Shown here: positions 17,275 to 25,708 of the stretch, piece by piece | Position numbering within the stretch: position 1 is the stretch's first letter | How the letters are laid out: each line of letters begins with the position of its first letter | Assembly (NCBI GenBank): GCA_965198655.1 | Contig: OZ240668.1 | Location: 1,302,001 to 1,366,000, forward strand | Direction: 5' to 3' | Origin: Lichenicola sp965198655 | GTDB lineage: Bacteria; Pseudomonadota; Alphaproteobacteria; Acetobacterales; Acetobacteraceae | DNA: 64,000 nt | Translations under genes and position numbers: made by a program | Notes under the pieces: model-generated | Databases searched by the model: none | Told to the model about the DNA's origin: nothing | The model's input: the letters and a program-made list of their open reading frames with translations, nothing else

Positions 17275-18767
17275 CGCAGGACCATGCCGAGATCGCAGCC
17301 TTGTTCCGCGCCAGCATGCCGCCGGAGGCGGAAACGCTGGCGTTCCGGATCGATCCCCTCGACCGGCTCGGCATCCCGGTGGTGCAGGCGAACCTCCTGA
17401 CGCCGGACCGTCCGACGGTGATCGGCCACGGCTACGGCTTCACCGAGGCCGAGGCCGCCACCGGCGCGCTCGGCGAGCTGTGCGAGGAGGTGCATCTCGG
17501 CACCTGGCTCAAGCGGCAGGAGCCGGTCGAGGCGAGCTACGCCGCGCTGCTGGCGCGCCTGGGCCCGTCCGGGGTCGCCGACCCGCTGACGCTGTGCCTG
17601 CCGGCCGGCTCCGACTACGATCCGCAGGCGACGCGGCGCTGGCTGCCGGCCCGGCGCTACCCGTCCGACGACACGGTGCTGGTGCCGATCGAGTGGGTGG
17701 CGATCGCGCCGTACCAGCTCGGCGGCCGCGCCGGGCTGATCACGCCGATCACCAACGGGCTCGGCGCCGGGCTCGACCTCGACCACGCGATCGCGCACGG
17801 GGTGATGGAGCTGCTGCAGCGCGACGGCAACGTGCTGACCTACCGCGCCTTCGACCAGGGCGCGGTGGTGTCGCTCGACGCGCCGCTGGATCCGGACTGC
17901 GAGTCGCTGTGCCGAACGCTGCGGGAAGCGGGCATCGACGTCACCGTCAAGCTCGCCGGCACCGGGTTCGGCATCGCCAACCTGTACGTGGTCGGCGACG
18001 ACCACGGGGAGGCGATGCTGCCGATCCAGATCACCGCCTGCGGCGAGGCGGCGCACCCGAACCGGATGCGTGGCCTGCGCAAGGCACTGCTGGAGTTCGT
18101 GGGCTCGCGCTCGCGCAAGGCGGCGACGCATGGGCCGATTGAGCTGCTGCGCGACCTGCTGCCGCCGGCCTCGTTCGCCCGGCAGATGGCGGTGGCGGAG
18201 GCGCGCGACGAGGAGCCGCGCGCGCTCGACACCATGGCGGACTGGGTGGCGCAGGACGAGGCCGAGCTGCGCCGCCGTCTGGTCGACACCGTGTTCCTGC
18301 GACGGACCGAGGCCCCGTTCTCGTCGCTGCCGGACGTGTCGGAGGATCTCGGGCAGAGCCGGGCCCGTCTGGACTGGCTGTCGCGGCGGCTCCGCGACGA
18401 GGGGCTGGAGATCCTGTGGGTGGATTGTTCGCCGGCCGGGTCGCCGGTGCGGGCGGTGAAGGTGATCGTGCCGGGGCTGGAAAGCGAGACCATGAGCTAT
18501 GGCCGGATCGGCTGGCGCGGCGTGCGTCGGCTGCGCGACCGCGGCGATGCCCTGCTGTCGGATCGCCCGGCGGCGGGTTACCGGCTGGTCCGGCTGCGGT
18601 CGGAGGATGCCGAGCGGGCCGGGGGCGCTGCGTTCCTCGACACCGACGGCATCGATGCGCGGGTGGAGCAGGTGTATCCGCTGTATCGCGAGGCCAACCC
18701 GCTTTCCGCGCAACTGGCGCTGCGGCGGCGCCGGGATGCCGGAGCTGCCGGAACCCGGCCGACGTGA
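17271..18767 (+). CDS. YcaO-domain ATP-dependent amide-activating enzyme
   Basis: This encodes 498 residues. YcaO enzymes activate a backbone amide with ATP, giving azolines, thioamides or amidines in peptides or modifying ribosomal proteins. The three ATP/Mg signature helices are visible: GALGELCEEVH (Glu69, Glu72-73), HGVMELLQRDG (Glu180, Arg184), and KALLEFVGSRSRK (Glu275, Arg280; the usual Gln is replaced). KVIVPGLESETMSYGRIG is the conserved C-terminal block. The proline-rich C-terminus of azoline synthetases is absent. No fused or adjacent E1-like, TfuA or dehydrogenase partner is seen. It starts at GTG inside the micro-ORF stop. Confidence 0.88.
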   Translation: MTQDHAEIAALFRASMPPEAETLAFRIDPLDRLGIPVVQANLLTPDRPTVIGHGYGFTEAEAATGALGELCEEVHLGTWLKRQEPVEASYAALLARLGPSGVADPLTLCLPAGSDYDPQATRRWLPARRYPSDDTVLVPIEWVAIAPYQLGGRAGLITPITNGLGAGLDLDHAIAHGVMELLQRDGNVLTYRAFDQGAVVSLDAPLDPDCESLCRTLREAGIDVTVKLAGTGFGIANLYVVGDDHGEAMLPIQITACGEAAHPNRMRGLRKALLEFVGSRSRKAATHGPIELLRDLLPPASFARQMAVAEARDEEPRALDTMADWVAQDEAELRRRLVDTVFLRRTEAPFSSLPDVSEDLGQSRARLDWLSRRLRDEGLEILWVDCSPAGSPVRAVKVIVPGLESETMSYGRIGWRGVRRLRDRGDALLSDRPAAGYRLVRLRSEDAERAGGAAFLDTDGIDARVEQVYPLYREANPLSAQLALRRRRDAGAAGTRPT

Positions 18768-20518
18768 CGCCGCCGGAGGTGACGCCGCCGGACCGGTCGC
18801 GTCTCGCGCTGCTGCTGCTGCCGACCCTGCTGCTCGGCCTCGCGGGGGCCGTCAGCGCGATCCTGGCGTTCGGCCTCGACCGCGACTGGATGATGCCGCT
18901 ATGGCTGCTGTTCGCGGTGTCGTACGGGCGCATGGCGCTGAGTGCGGCGAGCCCGCTGGTCGGGCTGCTGCCGGAACGGCCGGACCGGGTGGGTCGTCCG
19001 GGTGCATGCGCCGGCCCGGTCCGCACGGCGCTGCTGCTGCCGGTGTTCAACGAGTCGCCGGAACCGATCGCGGCCGCGGTGCGGATCATGGCGGAGTCGC
19101 TGGACGAGGCGGACGGCGTCACCGTATTCGTGCTGAGCGACACCCAGGATCCCGGGCGGCTGGCGGAGGAGGCGCTGCTGTTCCCGTTCATGCGCCCGCG
19201 CTCCGGAACAAGCGTCCATTACCGCCATCGCAGTCCGAACACCGGGCGCAAGGCGGGCAACATCGCCGCGTTCTGCCGCGACCACGGCGCCGAGTACGAC
19301 TTCGCGATCGTGCTCGACGCCGACAGCCTGATGACCGGCGCCGCGATCCGCGCGCTGATCGACGCCCTGCGCCGCGACCCGCGGGCCGCGCTGATCCAGT
19401 CGGTGTCCTATCCCGTCGGCGGCACCACCCTGTTCGCGCGGCTGCAGCAGTTCGGCGCCCGGCTGAACACCCCGCTCTCGGTCGCGGGGCAGCATCTGTG
19501 GCAGGGACGGCACGGCACCTATTGGGGCCACAACGCCATCCTGCGGCTCCGCCCGTTCATGGCCGACGCGGGCCTGCCGGTGCTGCCGGGACGGCCGCCG
19601 CTCGGCGGCGAGATCCTGTGCCACGACACCATCGAGGCGGCGCTGCTGCTGCGTGGCGGCTCCGCGGTGCGGCTGGCGCCGGAGATCGGCGGCTCGTTCG
19701 AGACCACGCCGAGCAACCTGGTCGACCACCTGGCGCGCGAGCGGCGCTGGTGCCAGGGCAACCTGCAGCACCTGCGCCTGCTGGCAGCACCGGGCCTGCG
19801 TGCGGCGAGCCGTGTGCATATCGGGATGGGCATCCTGTACTATCTGGCCTCCCCGGTCGGCCTGCTGGTGAGCCTGCTGCTGCTGGCCATGGGCGTGGCC
19901 GGCGTCAGCCAGGGGCCGCATCCGGCCTGGGCGATGCAAGCCTGCCTGTGGCTGACCCTTTTCCTGCTGTTCGCGCCGAAGCTCGCCAGCCTCGTGCGCG
20001 CGCTCCTGCTGCCGGACGCGTCCTGGCGCGGGTTCGGCGGACGCGGCCGGCTCCTGCTCAGCGTGCTGGCGGAGCAGGCGCTGGGGATGCTGTACGCGCC
20101 GATCGTGGTGGTGTCGGTGACCGGGTTCGTGATCGACACCTTTCGCGGACGGGTGGTGGGCTGGGGCACCCAGGCGCGCGGCGACCGCCCGGTCGGCTGG
20201 GCCGAGGCGGTGCGGCGCTTCCGCGTGCACACCGCGGTCGGCGTGCTGGTGATCCTGTCTCTCGGCCTGCTGCGGCCGGGCCTGCTGCCGTGGACGCTGC
20301 CGTTCCTGTGCGGGCTGGCGCTGTCGATACCGCTCGCCGTGTGTTCCGGCAGCGTCAAGCTAGGCCGGCTGGCCAGGCGGCTCGGCCTGTTCCTGACCGT
20401 GGACGAGCTGGCGCCGCTGCCGGAACAGGTCGGCCTGTATAGCGGGTCGGTTCCGTCCGTCAGTCCGGCTCGACCGCGACCGCGGCTGGGCCAGGAGGTG
20501 GCGGCGGGCGGGGATTGA
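18764..20518 (+). CDS. OpgH/MdoH-like membrane glycosyltransferase (GT2)
   Basis: This encodes 584 residues. Two helices precede the catalytic domain, which has LLLPVFNESPE, the metal-binding VLDADSLM, and ERRWCQGNLQHL corresponding to QxxRW. Several C-terminal helices follow. OpgH makes the backbone of osmoregulated periplasmic glucans in the inner membrane, but no opgG partner lies nearby. The GTG start overlaps the ycaO stop by GTGA, so it belongs to this operon. A second in-frame GTG at 18779 repeats the same codons (VTPPE-VTPPD) and could be the real start. Confidence 0.82.
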   Translation: MTPPEVTPPDRSRLALLLLPTLLLGLAGAVSAILAFGLDRDWMMPLWLLFAVSYGRMALSAASPLVGLLPERPDRVGRPGACAGPVRTALLLPVFNESPEPIAAAVRIMAESLDEADGVTVFVLSDTQDPGRLAEEALLFPFMRPRSGTSVHYRHRSPNTGRKAGNIAAFCRDHGAEYDFAIVLDADSLMTGAAIRALIDALRRDPRAALIQSVSYPVGGTTLFARLQQFGARLNTPLSVAGQHLWQGRHGTYWGHNAILRLRPFMADAGLPVLPGRPPLGGEILCHDTIEAALLLRGGSAVRLAPEIGGSFETTPSNLVDHLARERRWCQGNLQHLRLLAAPGLRAASRVHIGMGILYYLASPVGLLVSLLLLAMGVAGVSQGPHPAWAMQACLWLTLFLLFAPKLASLVRALLLPDASWRGFGGRGRLLLSVLAEQALGMLYAPIVVVSVTGFVIDTFRGRVVGWGTQARGDRPVGWAEAVRRFRVHTAVGVLVILSLGLLRPGLLPWTLPFLCGLALSIPLAVCSGSVKLGRLARRLGLFLTVDELAPLPEQVGLYSGSVPSVSPARPRPRLGQEVAAGGD

Positions 20519-20625
20519 GCACGATCGGAGAACCACGGCCGAAGCAAGCGTGGGCTCTTCCAGCCCAAACCACGTTCTCGCCCAAGCGGCCCCGGGGGCA
20601 GCACCACCGGAGGCTGCGGACTGGC

Positions 20626-21101
20626 CTATCGTGTCCCGCAACTCCGGGCATTCGGAAGGGAATGAAACCCGTCGGCTGCGAGGAGGAAGTGGAAGGGTCC
20701 GACGGCGCCGCGCTCGTTCAACTGCCCGAACACGACGATCAGGCGGCTGTCGTTTCGAAACTGCACAGGCTGGAGCATCCTGATCGGCCACGAGCTGATC
20801 GTCTTCGGCAGTCGGTGGGCGCGTCCGGTCAGGGCGTCGACCGCGGCCAGGCGGATGCAGCCGGTGCCGCAGCCCAGCTCTGCCAGAATGAAGTGGCCTG
20901 CCGCGTCCATCTGTTCCTGTTGATGGCCCACACCAGGTCGTCGCTGTCGTCACACGTCAACTGGTCCCGCCCGTGAACGACCGTGGGCGACGCATGAGCG
21001 ACCGGTCGGGCCGGATAACCGCGGAACGCGTCGACGGACTTGGCCTGGACCGCACCCGCGCTCGTGAGCGCGATGCCGAGACAAAACACGCGACCTAGCA
21101 C
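20626..21101 (-). pseudogene. Frameshifted secreted protein gene
   Basis: From GTG 21101 a signal peptide (VLGRVFCLGIALTSAGAVQA) and about 37 mature residues are read. The sequence then continues in another frame from about 20931 with AAGHFILAELGCGTGC, AVDALTGRAHRLP, FRNDSRLIVVFGQLNERG. These two halves together look like one small family of secreted proteins with an AGHY/F..AE.GCGTGC core. The frames overlap around 20915-20931, so a single-base frameshift (mutation or assembly error) separates them. It is convergent with the GT2 gene. Confidence 0.6.
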
Positions 21102-21382
21102 CGGTGGTGTATCTCCCGGAACCGCTGAGCCTCCGCAGCCGATCCACACCGGTTCAGCCCGTATCGGATGCCGCCCTGAGCTTCTTCAATCGGGTTGCCG
21201 GTCGAGTAAATACCTACCGTCCCGCCGCGGCTGTGCGGCCGGTCAAGCCACCGCGGTGCGCGTCCGCCGCGTCGGTTCAAGGGTGTTTGTCCATCAAACC
21301 GGCGGCAACCACATGTTGGATCCTCCGGGCGAAGCCTATAGGCTTGGGTTTTCAGACCTGATGATCGGGAATGCCCTAGGCC

Positions 21383-22246
21383 ATGTGCGAGGATAAGGAT
21401 GGCCTCACGGCACCTGCCGGTCCCAAGGAGGTTGGCGCCCGGCAAGAAGGGCTGACCATCAAGGGCATCAAGGTTGACGGCGACCTCGGCATGTTCCGTG
21501 CTGCGGTCAGGATGTCGCCGATGCCGATGTGCCTGTCCGATCCACGTCAACACGACAACCCGCTGGTCTTCGTGAACCGGGCGTTCGAGGACATGACCGG
21601 ATACAGGCAGGAGGAAATCCTGGGCAGGAACTGCCGCTTCCTGCAAGGCCCGGACACCGATCGTTCCGTCGTGGAGGAGATCAGCCGGTCGATCAGGGCG
21701 AAAGTGGACGTTTCCGCCGAGTTGTACAACTACCGCAAGGACGGGAGCGGCTTCTGGAACGCCTTGTACCTGAGTCCGGTGCTGGACGACACGGGCGATC
21801 TGCTCTACTTCTTCGCCAGCCAGATCGACGTGACGCGGCGCCGCGAGACCGAGGCGATGGTGCGGCAGACACAAGGCGCCTGGGCGGTCGATCGCGCGGC
21901 CGAGGTCGCTTCCGGACCCGGCACGCCGGCCCCGGTCCATGACAGCAAGATCGTCCTTCAGCGTGTGCTCCTCGACACCCGGAGCGGCGATACGGATGGT
22001 TGCCTGGTGTTCGGCCGGGAAGGACTGACGGGGGTGCTGGTGCACCTGTCCAGCCAGCACGGCACCGCAGCCGGACGGTGGCACCTCGAGCGCGGCTTCG
22101 GCCTGCTGGATGGCCAGGCGCCCGCACCGTTCATCGATCTCGACGTGGCGAAGCGTTGGGTGGAACGGCAGCTCGATCAGACCAGGACATCGCCCGTTGC
22201 GGGCACCAACCTACTGTCCTGGCCGCACAAGCCGACGCACTCGTAG
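21383..22246 (+). CDS. LOV/PAS photosensor protein with unknown C-terminal domain
   Basis: This encodes 287 residues. Residues 35-150 form a PAS domain with the LOV signature GRNCRFLQGPDT, in which Cys84 would form the blue-light flavin adduct. NALYLSPVLDDTGDLLYFFASQIDVT ends the domain. The last 110 residues (IVLQRVLLDTRSGDTDG.., GVLVHLSSQHGTAAGRWHLERGFGLLDGQ) match no output domain I know; there is no kinase, GGDEF or helix-turn-helix. A Crp-type regulator follows on the same strand. The ribosome site is weak, and ATG 21491 is an alternative start. Confidence 0.85.
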   Translation: MCEDKDGLTAPAGPKEVGARQEGLTIKGIKVDGDLGMFRAAVRMSPMPMCLSDPRQHDNPLVFVNRAFEDMTGYRQEEILGRNCRFLQGPDTDRSVVEEISRSIRAKVDVSAELYNYRKDGSGFWNALYLSPVLDDTGDLLYFFASQIDVTRRRETEAMVRQTQGAWAVDRAAEVASGPGTPAPVHDSKIVLQRVLLDTRSGDTDGCLVFGREGLTGVLVHLSSQHGTAAGRWHLERGFGLLDGQAPAPFIDLDVAKRWVERQLDQTRTSPVAGTNLLSWPHKPTHS

Positions 22247-22423
22247 CACGATGTGCCTCGGGTTCTGGAGGTGCTGGCCCGATCGGCATCCTTCTGCCTG
22301 ATCGCGTTGTGAAGGCTGATGCAGTTCGACCCGGGAAATCCGGACCTGCCGGCGACCGAAGCAAGCGGTGCCGTGGCATCCGAAGAGGAAGCGTCCAACC
22401 AGAATGAAAGACGTGAACACGTC

Positions 22424-23209
22424 ATGACTGCGATGTCCGGGCGGCGCAATCCACTCCTGAGCAAGCTGGAACATGTCGTCCCGCTCGAGGCGCCCGACCT
22501 GGACGCGCTGGCTGGCCTGATGCGACTGGAGGAGCATGTCCAGGCCGACCGGAACATCGTTTCGGAGGGCCAGGCTCCCCGCTCCATGTTCGTCCTGCTG
22601 GAAGGCCTCGCCTGCCGTTACCGGATGCTGCCCGACGGCGCGCGGCAGATCCTGACCTTCCTGCTGCCGGGCGACCTGTGCGACCTGCACGTCTTCCTGC
22701 TGCGGCGGATGGACCATTCGATCGGCACGCTCACGCCGGTCCGGTTGGCGACGATCACGCGCGAGGACCTGCTGGAGGTAGGCCTGCGCCACCCACGGAT
22801 CAGCGTCGGCCTGTGGTGGAGCTCCCTGCAGGAGGAGGCCGTGCTGCGGGAGCGCATCGTCTCGCTCGGTCGGCGAGATGCACGCGAGCGGGTGGCCTAC
22901 CTGCTGTGCGAGCTGGTTTGGCGGCAGAAGGCGATCGGCCATGCCAGCGGCGACAGCATCGACTTGCCGCTGACGCAGATCGAGCTGGCCGATGCGCTTG
23001 GGCTGACGCCCGTGCACGTGAACCGGGTGCTGCAAGCGCTGCGACGGGATGGCCTGCTGATGCTGGAGCGACGCCAGCTCACGCTTCTGAACCTGGACGC
23101 CCTGGTTGCGGTTGCCCAGTTCGACGCCGGCTACCTGCATTTCGGCAAGGCGCCGGATGATGTCTGGCATTATGTCGACCGGAGGGAGCAGCCCTCGAAG
23201 ACGATCTGA
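22424..23209 (+). CDS. Crp/Fnr family transcriptional regulator
   Basis: This encodes 261 residues. A cyclic-nucleotide-binding-like beta roll occupies residues 20-140 (VSEGQAPRSMFVLLEGLACRYRML, LPGDLCDLHVFL), and a winged helix follows (LPLTQIELADALGLTPVHVNRVLQALRRDGLL). There is no N-terminal cysteine cluster, so it is not an oxygen-sensing FNR. The frame is open from ATG 22319, which has a closer GAAGG box, but the extra 35 residues look like linker. It lies 177 bases after the LOV gene and probably responds to an unrelated small ligand or partner. Confidence 0.85.
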   Translation: MTAMSGRRNPLLSKLEHVVPLEAPDLDALAGLMRLEEHVQADRNIVSEGQAPRSMFVLLEGLACRYRMLPDGARQILTFLLPGDLCDLHVFLLRRMDHSIGTLTPVRLATITREDLLEVGLRHPRISVGLWWSSLQEEAVLRERIVSLGRRDARERVAYLLCELVWRQKAIGHASGDSIDLPLTQIELADALGLTPVHVNRVLQALRRDGLLMLERRQLTLLNLDALVAVAQFDAGYLHFGKAPDDVWHYVDRREQPSKTI

Positions 23210-23320
23210 CAGGGGCCATGCCATGGCGCCCCTACCCCGGTCGGCCGCTGATCCACACCGGCCCCGTGTTTCAAGGACATCCGTGCCGGTCGGGCGACTG
23301 CACCTGCCCCGATGACGCGC

Positions 23321-23353
23321 TAGAGCATGATCATTTGATCATGCTCTCCTTTT
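23321..23353 (+). terminator. Palindromic intrinsic terminator
   Basis: AGAGCATGATC (23322-23332) pairs perfectly with 23337-23347 around a four-base loop and is followed by CCTTTT. It lies between the convergent Crp and TPP-enzyme genes. Its low GC content stands out from the surrounding DNA, and near-identical GATCATGCTC palindromes are common between genes in alphaproteobacteria. Confidence 0.7.
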
Positions 23354-23366
23354 GCCTGATGCTGCT

Positions 23367-25151
23367 CTAGACGCGCAGGTCCATCGGCGCCGCCGCCGGC
23401 TCGTCCGCATCGACGATCGCGTCGATCAGGGCCGGGCCGGGGGTGGCCAGCGCGGCGCTGATCGCCGGCACCACCTCGCCCGGCGTGGCGCAGCGATACC
23501 CGGCGGCGCCGACCGCGCGGGCATAGGCGGCGAAGTCGATGTGGCCGAGCGCGCAGCCATACTCGGGATAGCCGATGTCGCGCTGCTCGAAGCGCACCTC
23601 GGCGAGCGAGTCGTTGTTCAGTACCAGCACCTTGAGGTTCAGCCGGTGCAGCACCGCGGTGGACAGCTCCGCCATCAGCATCGCCAGGCCGCCGTCGCCC
23701 ACCACCGCCAGCGAGGTGCGGTCCGGGTGGGTGAAGGCGCCGGCGATCGCCAGCGGCAGGCCGGAGGCCATGGTCACCAGCGTGCCGGAGCCGGTCCAGC
23801 CCTGCCCGGCACGGAGCCGTATGTGCCGGGCGGCGAACTGGGTGTTGGCGCCGCAATCCAGGCTGAACAGCGCCCGGTCCGGCGCCAGCTCGCCGAACGC
23901 GCGCACCACCGTCTGCGGACGCAGGCGCGGGCGGAGCTGCGTGGTCTCCACGCCACGCAGCAGCGCGGTCCAGTCGCGCATCCGCGCCTGCGCCTGCTGC
24001 AGGAAGCCCCGGTCCTCCTGCCTGCGCAGCAGCGGCTGTAGCTGCGACAGGGTGGCCCGCATGTCGCCGACCAGCCCGAGCTCCACCGCGGTGCGCAGGC
24101 CGATCCGGTCCGGGCAGCGGTCGACCTGCACCACGCGCGCTTGTCCCGGTGCCGGATAGTAGTCGGTCCACGGCATGGTGGAGCCGAGGATCAGCAGCGT
24201 GTCGCACTCGGCCATCGCTTGCCGCGAGGGCAGGGTGCCGAGATGGCCGATGCCGCCGGTGGTGAGCGGATGGTCGTCCGGCAGCACCGCCTTGCCGAGA
24301 TAGGCCTTGGCCACCGGGGCGGCGAGGGTGTCGGCCAGGCGCTCCAGCTCCGGCCCCGCCTCGAGGCAGCCCTGCCCGGCGAGGATCGCCACGCGTCGGC
24401 CGCGGTTCAGGATGTCGGCTGCCGCCGCCAGCAGCAGGGGGGCGGGCACCCCGTCCGGATCGCTCCAGGACGCGGCCAGCGGGCCGCGCTGGAACCGCAC
24501 CGACGGCCTGTCCTCGCTCAGCCGCAGCGTCTGCACGTCCTTGGCAATCGTCAGGTGCGCGACCCCGCGCGCGTCGCGGGCCGCGCGGCAGGCGCGGTCG
24601 ACCACGTGCAGGGCGTGCGCAGGGCCGCTGACCTGCTCGTTGAACACCGCCACCTCCTGCATCAGGCGCACGGTGCTGACGCTCTGGGGATAGCGCATCC
24701 CCTCCATGTCGTGGAACGTCGAGCCGGTCAGCGCCAGCACCGGCGAGCCGTCCAGCCGGGCGTCGAACAGCCCGTTCAGCAGGTGGATGGCGCCGGGCCC
24801 GGTGGTGGACACGCACACGCCGAGCCCGCCGCCGTGCTTGTGCACGCCAGAGGCCATGAAGGCCGCCGCCTCCTCGTGCCGCACGCCGACGAAGGCGAGC
24901 TCGCGGCTGCGTTGGCGCAGCGCCTCGATCAGCGGGTTGATGCCGTCGCCGACGATGCCGAACGCGTGGGTGACGCCCCAGCCGACCAGAACGTCGACCA
25001 CGATCTCGACCGTGCTCGGGTCGGCCCCGGCGTGTGCCGGGGGGACGGGCGCCGACGCGGCAGGTGCCGGCGCGGCGTTCGCACCGGCCTGGACCGCGAC
25101 CGCGCCGAGGCCGGCCAGGCCGAACAGCGTCCTGCGGTTCAGCTCGGCCAC
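23367..25151 (-). CDS. Tat-exported TPP-dependent acetolactate synthase/pyruvate oxidase-like enzyme
   Basis: This encodes 594 residues from GTG 25151. The N-terminus is a twin-arginine signal (NRRTLFGLAGLGAVAV ending AGANA). All three TPP-family domains are present: N-terminal GWGVTHAFGIVGDGINP and RHEEAAAFMA with the catalytic Glu, a central FAD/cofactor-like domain (GQGCLEAGPELERLADTL), and a C-terminal VVGDGGLAMLMAELSTAV..NND TPP/Mg motif. Such enzymes decarboxylate 2-oxo acids. A Tat signal suggests a folded periplasmic form, which is rare. The nucleoside deoxyribosyltransferase gene precedes it. Confidence 0.85.
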   Translation of the reverse strand: MAELNRRTLFGLAGLGAVAVQAGANAAPAPAASAPVPPAHAGADPSTVEIVVDVLVGWGVTHAFGIVGDGINPLIEALRQRSRELAFVGVRHEEAAAFMASGVHKHGGGLGVCVSTTGPGAIHLLNGLFDARLDGSPVLALTGSTFHDMEGMRYPQSVSTVRLMQEVAVFNEQVSGPAHALHVVDRACRAARDARGVAHLTIAKDVQTLRLSEDRPSVRFQRGPLAASWSDPDGVPAPLLLAAAADILNRGRRVAILAGQGCLEAGPELERLADTLAAPVAKAYLGKAVLPDDHPLTTGGIGHLGTLPSRQAMAECDTLLILGSTMPWTDYYPAPGQARVVQVDRCPDRIGLRTAVELGLVGDMRATLSQLQPLLRRQEDRGFLQQAQARMRDWTALLRGVETTQLRPRLRPQTVVRAFGELAPDRALFSLDCGANTQFAARHIRLRAGQGWTGSGTLVTMASGLPLAIAGAFTHPDRTSLAVVGDGGLAMLMAELSTAVLHRLNLKVLVLNNDSLAEVRFEQRDIGYPEYGCALGHIDFAAYARAVGAAGYRCATPGEVVPAISAALATPGPALIDAIVDADEPAAAPMDLRV

Positions 25152-25171
25152 GCGCCGATCCCGCTCGCCCG

Positions 25172-25708
25172 TCACCGGCCGGTTCGCAGCCGGGCTGCGG
25201 CATGGCCGATCGCCGCACGCGCATCGTCGAACAACGCCGCCACGCCGCAGGCCATCATCAGGTTGTCGGCCAGCGGTACCGCGAACTGCTCCACCGCCAT
25301 GCCGTGCCCGTCGCGCAGCGCGCCGTCCGGCGCACGCTCCACCGGCATGGCGGCCGCCACCCGCTCGGCATAGGGGCGCGGGTCGGTGGTGTAGCCGACC
25401 ACCAGCTTGCCCAGCGCCGCGGCGGCGCCCATCTCGTAGGCGGTGCCGGGATCCATCGACGGGCCGCGGAACGGCGTCATGTTGGCGACCACGGCGTCGC
25501 AGCGCCGGATCATCGCCATGTTGGCCTCGCGTATGGCGTCCGGACGGTGCGCGGCGTCGTCGATCTCCGCGTCGATCGGGAACAGGCCGATCGCGCCGGC
25601 TTCCGTGCACAGCGCCTTCAGCGCCGCGCCGCGGGCGTGGGGCTCGGGGACGAACACGTCCGGCCCGGCCAGGTAGAGCAGCGGCGGCACGTCAGGAGAC
25701 CGGGACAT
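25172..25708 (-). CDS. Nucleoside 2-deoxyribosyltransferase
   Basis: This encodes 178 residues. LYLAGPDVFVPEP, DAVVANMTPFRGPSMDPGTAYEMGAAAALGK and the C-terminal hydrophobic block are the family signatures; the Glu in AYEMG is the nucleophile. It exchanges bases between deoxyribonucleosides in purine/pyrimidine salvage. The start overlaps the MFS gene by 17 bases, and the TPP-enzyme gene follows 20 bases after its stop. Confidence 0.88.
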   Translation of the reverse strand: MSRSPDVPPLLYLAGPDVFVPEPHARGAALKALCTEAGAIGLFPIDAEIDDAAHRPDAIREANMAMIRRCDAVVANMTPFRGPSMDPGTAYEMGAAAALGKLVVGYTTDPRPYAERVAAAMPVERAPDGALRDGHGMAVEQFAVPLADNLMMACGVAALFDDARAAIGHAAARLRTGR

